Source of the DNA: Flavobacteriales bacterium
Lineage (GTDB): Bacteria; Bacteroidota; Bacteroidia; Flavobacteriales; UA16
Assembly: GCA_028141885.1 (NCBI GenBank)
Contig: JAOIQU010000024.1
Span: forward strand, 1-23,154
DNA: 23,154 nucleotides
Reading direction: 5' to 3'
Of this stretch, positions 16,309 through 23,154 are shown in pieces. Below the pieces are notes generated by a model. It was not told where the DNA came from. It saw only the letters and a list, made by a program, of their open reading frames with translations, and did no database searches. A program made the position numbers and the translations under genes. How positions within the stretch are numbered: the stretch's first letter is position 1; the number at the start of each line of letters is the position of its first letter.

Positions 16309-18666
16309 ATGAGAATTTGGATGGCCGCAGCGTTGAGCTGCATGATCGGAGCCGGAGTTTGGGCTCAACAGGAGACGCCGCAGCGCGTGAACACCAATGC
16401 GTTCAGGCAGCTCGGTCAAGAACTGCCCACCCCCAACGTGTACAGAACCGCATCGGGCGCGCCAGGGCATGCCTACTGGCAGCAAAAGGCGGACTACAAC
16501 ATGAAGATTCGCTTGGACGACGCCACCCAGCGCATCGACGGTTCAGAGACGATCACCTACACCAACAACAGCCCTGACGCACTTCACTACGTGTGGCTGC
16601 AATTGGACCAGAATGTCCGCGCCCTCGACAGCGACAGCTACAAGATTCGAGAGTCCTCGCTTGACGACCGGACGTACTTCAGCGACTTGGAGAAGCTGGA
16701 GCCCACGTTTGATGGCGGGTTCAACATCGAGAAGGTGGCTGATTTGGCGGGCAATGTGCTGGACTACACCATCAACAAGACGATGATGCGCATTGATTTG
16801 CCACGTCCGTTGAAGCCCGGCACCAAGTTTTCCTTCAGCATCGATTGGTGGTACAACATCAACGACCGCATGGACATCGGCGGACGGAGTGGGTACGAGT
16901 ACTTCGAGGATGAAGACAACTACCTGTACACCATCGCGCAATTCTACCCGCGTATGGTTGTGTACAGCGACAACGAAGGCTGGCAGAACAAGCAGTTCCT
17001 CGGGAACGGTGAGTTCACGTTGAACTTTGGCGACTACCACGTCGAGTTGACCGTGCCTGCAGACCACATTGTGGCCTCCACCGGCACGTTGAGCAATCCG
17101 AGTGCCGTGCTCACGCCTGCCCAACGTCGTCGCTACGCCGAGGCAAAGAAGTCCTACGACCAACCCGTGCTGATTGTCACGGAAGAGGAAGCCCGGGAAA
17201 ACGAAAAAACGAAAGCGGAGGGAGAAAAGACGTGGATCTTCGATGCGAAAAATGTGCGCGACTTCGGTTGGGCATCGAGCCGCAAGTTCATTTGGGACGC
17301 CATGGCTGTGAAAGTGGGCAACAAGTCTCCCTTGGCCATGAGCTTTTACCCCAAGGAGGGCAACCCGCTCTGGGAGCAGTACAGCACCAAGGCCGTGGCC
17401 CAAACCCTCAAGACCTACAGCAAGCACACCATCGACTACCCATATCCGGTGGCGATCTCTGTGAATGCCGCACGAATCGGCATGGAATACCCCATGATCT
17501 GTTTCAACTACGGGCGTTGTGAGGAGGACGGCACGTACAGTGAGCGCACCAAGTATGGCATGATCGGGGTGATCATCCACGAGGTCGGACACAACTTCTT
17601 CCCAATGATCATCAACTCGGACGAGCGGCAGTGGACCTGGATGGACGAAGGGCTGAATACGTTTGTCCAGTTCTTGACGGAGAAGGAATTCGATCGCGAC
17701 TATCTTTCACGTCGCGGAAGCGCCCGCAACATCCGGGACTACATGGGCGGAGACAAAACCCGCATCAGCCCCATCATGACGAATTCTGAGTCGATCTACC
17801 AGTTTGGCAACAACGCCTATGGCAAGCCCGCCACGGCGCTGAACATCCTTCGTGAGACCGTGATGGGCCGTGAGTTGTTCGACCACGCGTTCAAGGAATA
17901 CAGCCGCCGTTGGGCGTTCAAGCATCCGTCGCCCGCAGATTTCTTCAGGACGATGGAGGACGCCTCTGGGGTGGATTTGGACTGGTTCTGGCGTGGATGG
18001 TTCTACACCACCGACCACTGCGACATCGCCATGGAGGAGGTGCGTTGGTTGCAAATGGAATCTGGAGACCCCGATGTGGAAATGGCGTTCCGCAAGGCCA
18101 AAGACGCCATGGAACCCGCCGACATCACCCAAGTTCGCAACGCCAACGGAGGCATTCCAAAATCGTACTTGGAAGCCGATCCCACCCTGAACGATTACTA
18201 CACCACACGCGATCCTTACGCCGTGCTTGAACTCGACCGCCAAGAAGCGGAGAAGGCACGTGAGGGGCTTAGCGAAGCGGAAAAGGCGATGCTTGAGAGT
18301 GGGAAGCAGTTTTATGAAATCACCTTCCGCAACGTCGGCGGCTTGGTGATGCCGCTCATCCTCGAGTTTGAATACGCGGATGGCGGGAGGGAGGTGCGCC
18401 GCATTCCAGCCGAAATCTGGAAAATGAGCGAGCCCACCGTCACGAAGGTGTTTGTGACCGACAGGCCGGCTTCACGCATCACGTTGGACCCTTACATGGA
18501 AACTGCAGATGTGGACATGGGCAACAACCACTGGCCGGCTCGTCCAGAGCCCACGCGCTTTGAAGTGTTCCAAGGAAGCCCCTACAGCCGTTACTACTCA
18601 GGCGGAGGGGAGAATCCAATGCAACGTGCGCGTCGCAATGCGGAGCTTGAAAACACAAACGAGTAA
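16309..18666 (+). CDS. M1-family zinc metallopeptidase, secreted
   Basis: This is a 785-aa aminopeptidase-like enzyme, probably periplasmic or outer-membrane associated. The ATG at 16309 gives a signal peptide (about 1-18, MRIWMAAALSCMIGAGVWA). The longer open frame upstream is antisense to the GDSL gene. The N-terminal beta domain begins near YNMKIRLDDATQRIDGSETI. The M1 substrate motif equivalent to GAMEN reads GMEYP at 391-395. The zinc site is HEVGH (424-428) with the third ligand Glu447 in MDEGLN, exactly the HExxH-x18-E spacing, so the enzyme should be active. A helical domain with DWFWRGWFYTTDHCD follows. The C-terminal part is long and charged. The end (ENPMQRARRNAELENTNE) shows no type IX sorting signal. 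Peptide specificity cannot be inferred. Confidence 0.93.
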   Translation: MRIWMAAALSCMIGAGVWAQQETPQRVNTNAFRQLGQELPTPNVYRTASGAPGHAYWQQKADYNMKIRLDDATQRIDGSETITYTNNSPDALHYVWLQLDQNVRALDSDSYKIRESSLDDRTYFSDLEKLEPTFDGGFNIEKVADLAGNVLDYTINKTMMRIDLPRPLKPGTKFSFSIDWWYNINDRMDIGGRSGYEYFEDEDNYLYTIAQFYPRMVVYSDNEGWQNKQFLGNGEFTLNFGDYHVELTVPADHIVASTGTLSNPSAVLTPAQRRRYAEAKKSYDQPVLIVTEEEARENEKTKAEGEKTWIFDAKNVRDFGWASSRKFIWDAMAVKVGNKSPLAMSFYPKEGNPLWEQYSTKAVAQTLKTYSKHTIDYPYPVAISVNAARIGMEYPMICFNYGRCEEDGTYSERTKYGMIGVIIHEVGHNFFPMIINSDERQWTWMDEGLNTFVQFLTEKEFDRDYLSRRGSARNIRDYMGGDKTRISPIMTNSESIYQFGNNAYGKPATALNILRETVMGRELFDHAFKEYSRRWAFKHPSPADFFRTMEDASGVDLDWFWRGWFYTTDHCDIAMEEVRWLQMESGDPDVEMAFRKAKDAMEPADITQVRNANGGIPKSYLEADPTLNDYYTTRDPYAVLELDRQEAEKAREGLSEAEKAMLESGKQFYEITFRNVGGLVMPLILEFEYADGGREVRRIPAEIWKMSEPTVTKVFVTDRPASRITLDPYMETADVDMGNNHWPARPEPTRFEVFQGSPYSRYYSGGGENPMQRARRNAELENTNE

Positions 18667-18689
18667 CCTGTCGACGGGCACTTCCCCGG

Positions 18690-19574
18690 TCAGCTGAACA
18701 GCACCATGAGTCCGATGGACGCGATGGCCATGGCTACGCCCCATCGGGCTTTTTGATTGGGGCGGTCGTTCAACAGCACGACGCCGGCGACGGTGGCCAA
18801 CACGATGACGCTCAAATTCAAGAGCGGAGTCACCATGGCACGAGCGAGAAGGTCTGCATCGAAGGCGAGGAGCAAGAAATACAGCGATGCGAAGTTGGTC
18901 ACGCCGAGCAGCAATCCTCCGATGACGTCTCGCTGTTTGGGCAGGCCATGGCCCAATCGAATTTGGTGCGCAAGCCCAACCACACCTCCCAGCGTGAACG
19001 GCACCGAGGCAAACGCCATCTGCATGCCTGGGGCACCCAAACTTGCATCCTTGGAGTACCAACCAAACACCAGGTCAATGCATCCGCTGCCGACGAACAT
19101 CACCACCGGCATCCACCACAAGGCACTGGGCGTAGTTGCATGTCCTTGCGTGGACTCAGAATCACCGGCTTTTGCGGAAAGCCAAACCGCGGGGAAGGCG
19201 AGGCTCAATCCGAGCCATTGGCCCCAGCCTATGTCTTGAACGCCGTCGGCCAAGGCGAAAACCAACACGGGGATGGCCATTGACAATTTGGTGGCGATGG
19301 TTGCGACGCTGATGCCCAGCTCTTGCGAGCACGTTGCGGTCAGCCTGAACAAGGGGTAAAAGAAGATGCCGATCAAGGCGAGCGGCCAAATCCAATCTGA
19401 CTGGACGCTGGTCAGCATGGCTTCTGTGCCGCCAGCCAGCGTCCATCCGAGTCCAGCTGCCACGAAGTAATTCACCGTGATGGCCCAAGCGCTTCGGATG
19501 CCCCAGCGATTGAAACTCGCAAACAACAGGTAGATGAACACCGTGCTCAAGATGGTTGCCAGAAATGTCAGCAT
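18690..19574 (-). CDS. DMT-superfamily (EamA-type) permease, coupled to ribD
   Basis: This is a 294-aa inner-membrane protein with about ten hydrophobic segments in two halves, the drug/metabolite transporter layout. Examples are LTFLATILSTVFIYLLFASF (2-21), WIWPLALIGIFFYPLF, ALWWMPVVMFVGSGCIDLVF, VIGGLLLGVTNFASLYFLLLAF and VIVLATVAGVVLL. The substrate is unknown. The start is the ATG at 19574; longer in-frame sequence upstream is a shadow of ribD. It overlaps the ribD end by 7 bp, so translation is probably coupled. Some DMT proteins (RibN) import riboflavin, and this cell makes an ApbE that needs FAD outside the cytoplasm. A flavin substrate is therefore a reasonable but unproven idea. It converges with the M1 peptidase gene, 23 bp apart. 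Confidence 0.83.
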   Translation of the reverse strand: MLTFLATILSTVFIYLLFASFNRWGIRSAWAITVNYFVAAGLGWTLAGGTEAMLTSVQSDWIWPLALIGIFFYPLFRLTATCSQELGISVATIATKLSMAIPVLVFALADGVQDIGWGQWLGLSLAFPAVWLSAKAGDSESTQGHATTPSALWWMPVVMFVGSGCIDLVFGWYSKDASLGAPGMQMAFASVPFTLGGVVGLAHQIRLGHGLPKQRDVIGGLLLGVTNFASLYFLLLAFDADLLARAMVTPLLNLSVIVLATVAGVVLLNDRPNQKARWGVAMAIASIGLMVLFS

Positions 19575-20662
19575 GGCGAGGACTTTTGCCCCGCGTTCCA
19601 GACGTGCAGCATGTCTGTGCTGAGGGCTTTGGTCTCCGCAGGATGACCGCTGGGCCACACTGGAGCCTTCAATCCTGAGCCCAATTCGGTGGGGGCAGTG
19701 AGGACATGCACCTCGTCCCAAACGTCAGACGACAACACGCTCGCCGCCACCTGCGCTCCGCCTTCAACCATGCAGGCGTGGATTCCGGTTTTGGCTCGGA
19801 AGTCGGTCCACCAGGTTTCCGAGAAGGTGAGTCCTTGGATGCCAAGCACCTCATATCCAGCTTCCCGCCACGCATCAAGCACAGGCGACTGGCTGTGGGC
19901 GCGTGGGACCACCAAAGTGGCTCCGACCTCGCCAGAGGGAGCTGCCTCGGGTTTGGGAGAGTTCCCTGAGGTCAAGACAAACTTCTGAGGGCTCCTGCCA
20001 GGGACGTGCCTGGTGCTGAGTGCGGGCCGATCCACCAACCAGGTGCGCATGCCCACCAGGATGCCGTCGTGGGTGGCGCGCAGCACATGGGTGTGTCGCG
20101 CCGAGGCCGCGCCTGTCAAGGGGTGTCCGCCGCGGCCATCCTTCGCGCGTTCATCGGGGTCCACAAAACCGTCACGGCTCTGGGCCCATTTGAGCGTGAT
20201 CCAAGGACGGCTCTCATTCATGGTGAAGAAAAACCTCCGGTTGAGCTCCAGGGCTTCCTTTTCAAGGCAGCCGGCAATCACCTCGATTCCTGCCTCGGTC
20301 AGGGTCGTCAGCCCTCGGCCCGCCACCACTGGGTTGGGGTCTTGGGTCGCCACAACCACTCGGCCAACACCACGTGATGTCAACAAGACTGCGCACGGTG
20401 GTGTTTTTCCGTGGTGGCTGCACGGCTCGAGGGTCACGTATGCTGTGGCGCGGGAGAGGTCCTTGTTGTCTTCGATTTTGTCGAGGGCATTGACTTCGGC
20501 ATGACCTTCACCAAAACGTCGATGCCATCCTTCTCCCAGGATTTGGTTGTTTTCAACCACGACGCAACCCACCATGGGGTTGGGCCAAGTGGTGAGTTGT
20601 CCTTTTTGGGCAAGTTCAAGGGCCCTGCGCATCCAGCGCTCGTCGCTGGGCGTCCAAGTCAT
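19568..20662 (-). CDS. ribD: Riboflavin biosynthesis protein RibD (bifunctional deaminase/reductase)
   Basis: RibD carries out two successive cytoplasmic steps of riboflavin synthesis: deamination of the pyrimidine from GTP cyclohydrolase II, then NADPH-dependent reduction of its ribosyl group. The ATG at 20662 gives 364 aa. The N-terminal zinc deaminase domain begins MRRALELAQKG, with WPNPMVGCVVV, then HAE (54-56) with catalytic Glu56, and EPCSHHGKTPPC whose Cys81 and Cys90 bind zinc. The C-terminal reductase domain has WITLKWAQSRDGF, THVLRATHDGILVGMRTW and MVEGGAQVAASVL. Both domains look intact. The start overlaps folD by 4 bp and the end overlaps the permease by 7 bp. Because there is no leader, an FMN riboswitch directly upstream is not possible. 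Confidence 0.95.
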   Translation of the reverse strand: MTWTPSDERWMRRALELAQKGQLTTWPNPMVGCVVVENNQILGEGWHRRFGEGHAEVNALDKIEDNKDLSRATAYVTLEPCSHHGKTPPCAVLLTSRGVGRVVVATQDPNPVVAGRGLTTLTEAGIEVIAGCLEKEALELNRRFFFTMNESRPWITLKWAQSRDGFVDPDERAKDGRGGHPLTGAASARHTHVLRATHDGILVGMRTWLVDRPALSTRHVPGRSPQKFVLTSGNSPKPEAAPSGEVGATLVVPRAHSQSPVLDAWREAGYEVLGIQGLTFSETWWTDFRAKTGIHACMVEGGAQVAASVLSSDVWDEVHVLTAPTELGSGLKAPVWPSGHPAETKALSTDMLHVWNAGQKSSPC

Positions 20663-21540
20663 GTGTCTTTGTTGGCGCAAGCTTGCAGGGTGTTCTGCAT
20701 GAGTGAGGCGATGGTCATGGGACCGACGCCGCCAGGAACAGGGGTGATCCAACTCGTTTTGGGCGCGACGGCGTCAAAGTCCACGTCACCCGTCAGTCGC
20801 GACCCTGATTTTTTCGAAGCGTCTGGGATGCGGTTGATGCCGACGTCAATGACGACGGCGCCTTCTTTCACCATGTCTGCAGTCACGAAGTGTGCACGTC
20901 CTATGGCCGCGACCAAGATGTCGGCGCGGCGTGTGTGTTCTGCCAAATCTTCGGTGCGGCTGTGACAAACCGTCACCGTGCAGTTGCCGGGCGCGCCATT
21001 GCGGCGAAGCAACAGAGCCATGGGCGTGCCCACAATCGAGCTGCGCCCCAAGATCACCGCGTGCTTCCCCTGAGTTTCGATGCCTGCACGGTCCAGCAGC
21101 GAAATGATGCCCATGGGTGTTGCAGGGAGGAAGCAGGGGAGGTCCAAGGACATCTTGCCCGCATTGACGGGATGGAAGCCGTCCACGTCTTTGGAGGGAA
21201 GCACCGCTTCAAGCACCGCTTGATCGTCAATGTGGTCGGGGAGGGGGAGTTGGACAATGAACCCGTCGATGTCAGGATCGTTGTTGAGGTCATGCACCAC
21301 CTGGAGCAGTGCATCTTGTGTGATGTTCAACGGTTTCTCCACCAAGGTGCTCTCGAAGCCCACTCGGGCGCAGGCCTTCACTTTGTGGCCGACATAGGCC
21401 CGACTGGCGGGGTTGTCACCCACCAACACCGCGGCGAGGTGTGGTCGCTTCATACCTTTGGCGATTCGGTCTTGAACCGTTTCTGTGAGCTCAGCTTCGA
21501 TGGCCAGTGACGTGGCCTTCCCGTCCAACAGGTTGTGCAT
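20659..21540 (-). CDS. folD: Bifunctional methylenetetrahydrofolate dehydrogenase/cyclohydrolase FolD
   Basis: FolD interconverts 5,10-methylene-, 5,10-methenyl- and 10-formyl-tetrahydrofolate using NADP+, feeding purine and formyl-Met synthesis in the cytoplasm. The 293-aa product has the catalytic segment SRAYVGHKVKAC with Tyr49 and Lys53. It also has QLPLPDHID, the dinucleotide-binding GRSSIVGTPMALLL, and PVPGGVGPMTIASLMQNT near the C-terminus. Length is typical (about 285-295 aa). Its stop codon overlaps the ribD start (ATGA). A promoter-like sequence (TTG-20 bp-TAGTTTCG) in the 46-bp gap upstream could start a folD-ribD-permease transcript, in addition to read-through from ffh. Confidence 0.96.
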   Translation of the reverse strand: MHNLLDGKATSLAIEAELTETVQDRIAKGMKRPHLAAVLVGDNPASRAYVGHKVKACARVGFESTLVEKPLNITQDALLQVVHDLNNDPDIDGFIVQLPLPDHIDDQAVLEAVLPSKDVDGFHPVNAGKMSLDLPCFLPATPMGIISLLDRAGIETQGKHAVILGRSSIVGTPMALLLRRNGAPGNCTVTVCHSRTEDLAEHTRRADILVAAIGRAHFVTADMVKEGAVVIDVGINRIPDASKKSGSRLTGDVDFDAVAPKTSWITPVPGGVGPMTIASLMQNTLQACANKDT

Positions 21541-21559
21541 GGTGGCTTGATTTAAAGGA

Positions 21560-21590
21560 CGAAACTAGGTCGACTTGCAGACATGTTCAA
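21560..21590 (-). promoter_or_regulatory. Candidate promoter for folD-ribD-permease
   Basis: On the minus strand, TTG (21590-21588) is followed after 20 bp by TAGTTTCG (21567-21560), close to the Bacteroidota -33/-7 pattern TTG-N19/20-TAnnTTTG. The -33 part overlaps the ffh stop codon. The predicted start near 21556 leaves a leader of about 15 nt before the folD ATG at 21540. One -7 position (C for T) departs from consensus. Confidence 0.42.
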
Positions 21591-22921
21591 CGGCCGCGGC
21601 CTGGCATGCGCATGCCAGGGATGCGAGGCATGCCACCACCTTTGGCCATCATGCCCATGACTTTCTTCATGTCCTCAAATTGCTTGAGGAGTCGGTTCAC
21701 TTCTTCCACGCTGCGCCCACACCCCTTGGCGATGCGGCTGCGGCGGCTTCCGTTGATGATGCCAGGCTCCGCGCGTTCAGACGGGGTCATCGATTGAATG
21801 ATGCTCTCAATGCCCACAAATGCGTTGTCATCCACATCGATGCCTTTCAACGCTTTACCCATGCCAGGGACCATGCCAAGAAGGTCCTTGACGTTGCCCA
21901 TCTTCTTGATTTGTTGAATTTGGGTCAAAAAGTCGTCGAGGTCAAAGGTGTTTTTGCGCAGCTTGGCTTCGATTCGTTTGGCCTCTTTCTCATCAATGGC
22001 CTGTTGCGCGCGCTCCACCAGGGAGACGACATCGCCTTTGCCCAAAATGCGATCCGCCATTCGCTCGGGGTGGAAGACGTCCAAGGCATCCATCTTTTCA
22101 CCCGTGCCGACAAATTTGATCGGCTTGCCGACCACGGAATGGATGCTCAGGGCAGCACCGCCTCTCGCATCGCCGTCCAATTTGGTGAGGATGACGCCGC
22201 TGAAGTCGAGTCGGTCGTTGAAGGCCTTAGCAGTCTGCACAGCGTCTTGTCCCGTCATGGCATCCACCACAAACAGGATCTCGTCCGGCTGAACGACGTC
22301 GCGTACCAACGAAATCTCGTCCATCAACACTTCGTCAATGGCCAAACGTCCCGCGGTATCCACAATGACTGCTCCATATCCCTCAGCCTTGGCCTTGGCC
22401 ATTCCACGCTGTGCAATGCCCACGGCATCCTTCACACCTGGTTCTGAATACACGTCTGCCCCCACACTCTCTCCCACGACGTGAAGCTGGTCGACAGCGG
22501 CAGGACGGTGAACATCGCACGCAATCAGCAAGGGCTTTCTTCCAGACTTGGCGATCCGTGCAGCCAGCTTGCCCGCGTGGGTGGTTTTACCAGCCCCTTG
22601 CAATCCTGCAAGAAGGATGGTGGCGGGCTTGCCTTTGAGCTCCAAGGGTGCCGCCGCATACCCCATGAGCTTGGTCAGTTCCTCATGAGTGATTTTGATG
22701 AGGAGCTGTCCTGGTTGGATGGAGGTCAACACTTCGCGACCCAGAGCTTGCTCTTTGACCGTCTTGACAAAATTCTTTGCGGTCTTGAAATCGACGTCCG
22801 CGTCCAACAGCGCTTTCCGCACTTCCTTCAACGTGTCGCCCACGTTGACTTCAGTGATGGACCCGTGTCCTTTCAACACCTTGAAGGCGCGCTCAAATCG
22901 TTCTTGGAGGTTTTCAAACAT
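21587..22921 (-). CDS. ffh: Signal recognition particle protein Ffh (SRP54)
   Basis: Ffh is the GTPase subunit of SRP. It binds 4.5S RNA and the signal sequences of nascent membrane proteins and delivers ribosomes to FtsY. I chose the ATG at 22921 (MFENLQERFERAFKVLKGHG, 444 aa); an in-frame GTG at 22930 would add three residues. The helical N domain occupies about 1-95. The G domain has GLQGAGKTTHAGKLA (P-loop, with Ala where Ser is usual), CDVHRPAAVDQL, DTAGRL and TKLDGDARGG. The C-terminal M domain is methionine-rich (PGMGKAL, then MKKVMGMMAKGGGMPRIPGM) and contains the RNA-binding stretch GSRRSRIAKGCG. The length is normal. It leads the minus-strand run ffh-folD-ribD-permease. Confidence 0.97.
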   Translation of the reverse strand: MFENLQERFERAFKVLKGHGSITEVNVGDTLKEVRKALLDADVDFKTAKNFVKTVKEQALGREVLTSIQPGQLLIKITHEELTKLMGYAAAPLELKGKPATILLAGLQGAGKTTHAGKLAARIAKSGRKPLLIACDVHRPAAVDQLHVVGESVGADVYSEPGVKDAVGIAQRGMAKAKAEGYGAVIVDTAGRLAIDEVLMDEISLVRDVVQPDEILFVVDAMTGQDAVQTAKAFNDRLDFSGVILTKLDGDARGGAALSIHSVVGKPIKFVGTGEKMDALDVFHPERMADRILGKGDVVSLVERAQQAIDEKEAKRIEAKLRKNTFDLDDFLTQIQQIKKMGNVKDLLGMVPGMGKALKGIDVDDNAFVGIESIIQSMTPSERAEPGIINGSRRSRIAKGCGRSVEEVNRLLKQFEDMKKVMGMMAKGGGMPRIPGMRMPGRGR

Positions 22922-22957
22922 GTCTTTCACTCAGGCTTTCCGCGGCGTTGCGGCATG

Positions 22958-22987
22958 CAAATGTAGTTCTGATGTAACCCAAATCAA
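22958..22987 (-). promoter_or_regulatory. Promoter of ffh (TTG-19 bp-TACATTTG)
   Basis: On the minus strand, TTG (22987-22985), a 19-bp spacer and TACATTTG (22965-22958) form a full match to the Bacteroidota sigma-factor consensus (-33 TTG, -7 TAnnTTTG). It lies 36 bp upstream of the ffh ATG, giving a leader of about 33 nt. This is the best promoter in the window. Confidence 0.62.
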
Positions 22988-23118
22988 GGATTGCCGTAAG
23001 CCTCTCTCGCAAAACGACGAATCGGTATAAATATTCGACGAATGATAAAAAAGTCCTGTCATTCTTAGATATTCTAACGACGAGTTGTATATTTAGGGTG
23101 AAATAATCTTTTCAAGTC
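22988..23118 (+). promoter_or_regulatory. AT-rich upstream region with a palindrome and phased repeats; candidate -7 TATATTTA
   Basis: This non-coding stretch lies between the ffh promoter and the next plus-strand start and is clearly richer in A+T than its surroundings. It contains a perfect 11-bp inverted repeat, ATTCG-A-CGAAT (23033-23043). CGACGA occurs at 23015, 23036 and 23078, which are 21 and 42 bp apart. TATATTTA (23088-23095) is a near match to a -7 box, with TTA 20 bp upstream. Together these look like a regulated promoter for the gene starting at 23119. No RNA gene is recognisable in it. Confidence 0.38.
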
Positions 23119-23154
23119 ATGCGAACGAACATTTGCCTCGCCTTTATGGCCCTC
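23119..23154 (+). CDS. Start of an unidentified protein, cut by window edge
   Basis: An ATG at 23119 opens a frame of 12 codons to the right edge (MRTNICLAFMAL). The basic residue followed by a hydrophobic run suggests the beginning of a signal peptide. A promoter-like TATATTTA lies about 25 bp upstream. Nothing more can be said about the product. Confidence 0.45.
   Translation, partial: MRTNICLAFMAL

Noticed and set aside
16543..17592. 349-codon minus-strand open frame opposite the M1 peptidase
   Set aside because: It is antisense to the catalytic region of a clear peptidase, and its composition is that of a shadow frame.
18673..18692. Possible terminator hairpin between the M1 peptidase and permease genes
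   Set aside because: The pairing of GACGGG with CCCCGGTC needs bulges, and there is no T-tract. It is too weak to list.
20663..21586. FMN riboswitch upstream of ribD
   Set aside because: ribD starts inside the folD stop codon, and the only gap further upstream, before folD, is 46 bp, which is too short for an FMN aptamer.
1..23154. Defence system, prophage, insertion sequence, CRISPR array, tRNA or rRNA
   Set aside because: I read both strands for these and found no transposase, phage, restriction, toxin-antitoxin or repeat-spacer pattern, and no tRNA-like fold. The mazG gene is the two-domain housekeeping pyrophosphohydrolase, with no mazEF toxin pair.

Overview
The window looks like a chromosomal segment of a Bacteroidota bacterium, probably from the Flavobacteriales side of the phylum and of moderately high GC. 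Four things point there: a DUF5103 protein, a DUF6952-type small protein beside a thioredoxin, a secreted protein carrying Cys-rich 'NY..A..DDGSC' repeats and a 'DLNGDGVV' tail, and several Bacteroidota-type -7 boxes (TAnnTTTG) without Shine-Dalgarno-like leaders. I see no tRNA, rRNA, CRISPR array, insertion sequence, phage gene or other sign of an accessory island. Genes are densely packed, with many 3-35 bp gaps and 4-17 bp overlaps.

Left part (1-4552, minus strand): an apparent four-gene operon, read right to left. It holds a DUF5103 secreted protein (interrupted by a one-base frameshift), a short-chain dehydrogenase, a GT4-like glycosyltransferase, and prfC (release factor 3), which runs off the left edge. 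A 123-bp divergent intergenic region separates it from the next block.

Centre (4676-11800, plus strand): a complete nqrABCDEF operon for the Na+-translocating NADH:quinone reductase. It is followed by apbE, which overlaps nqrF and encodes the flavin transferase that attaches FMN to NqrB and NqrC. All expected cofactor residues are visible: the FMN threonines in NqrB and NqrC, the four membrane Fe/S cysteines in NqrD and NqrE, and the 2Fe-2S, FAD and NADH motifs in NqrF. A secreted beta-helix-like surface protein follows (11902-13779). Convergent with it is a three-gene minus-strand cassette (14543-13793): a thioredoxin, a DUF6952-like protein, and a 67-aa one-helix membrane protein with four cysteines. 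The last resembles in layout the proteobacterial Na+-NQR maturation factor NqrM (DUF539) and is the most interesting candidate here.

Right part: mazG (+), a GDSL/SGNH lipoprotein (-), and an M1-family aminopeptidase-like secreted metalloprotein (+). Then comes a minus-strand run ffh, folD, ribD and a DMT/EamA permease. The permease overlaps ribD by 7 bp, so a flavin-transport role is conceivable. The right edge holds an AT-rich regulatory region and the first 12 codons of another gene.

The genes fit a Na+-based respiratory chain with its own flavinylation step, flanked by ordinary housekeeping genes for translation, protein targeting, one-carbon and riboflavin metabolism, and nucleotide sanitation. 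I see no dramatic new system. The leads worth checking are the NqrM-like protein and its thioredoxin cassette, and the permease coupled to ribD.
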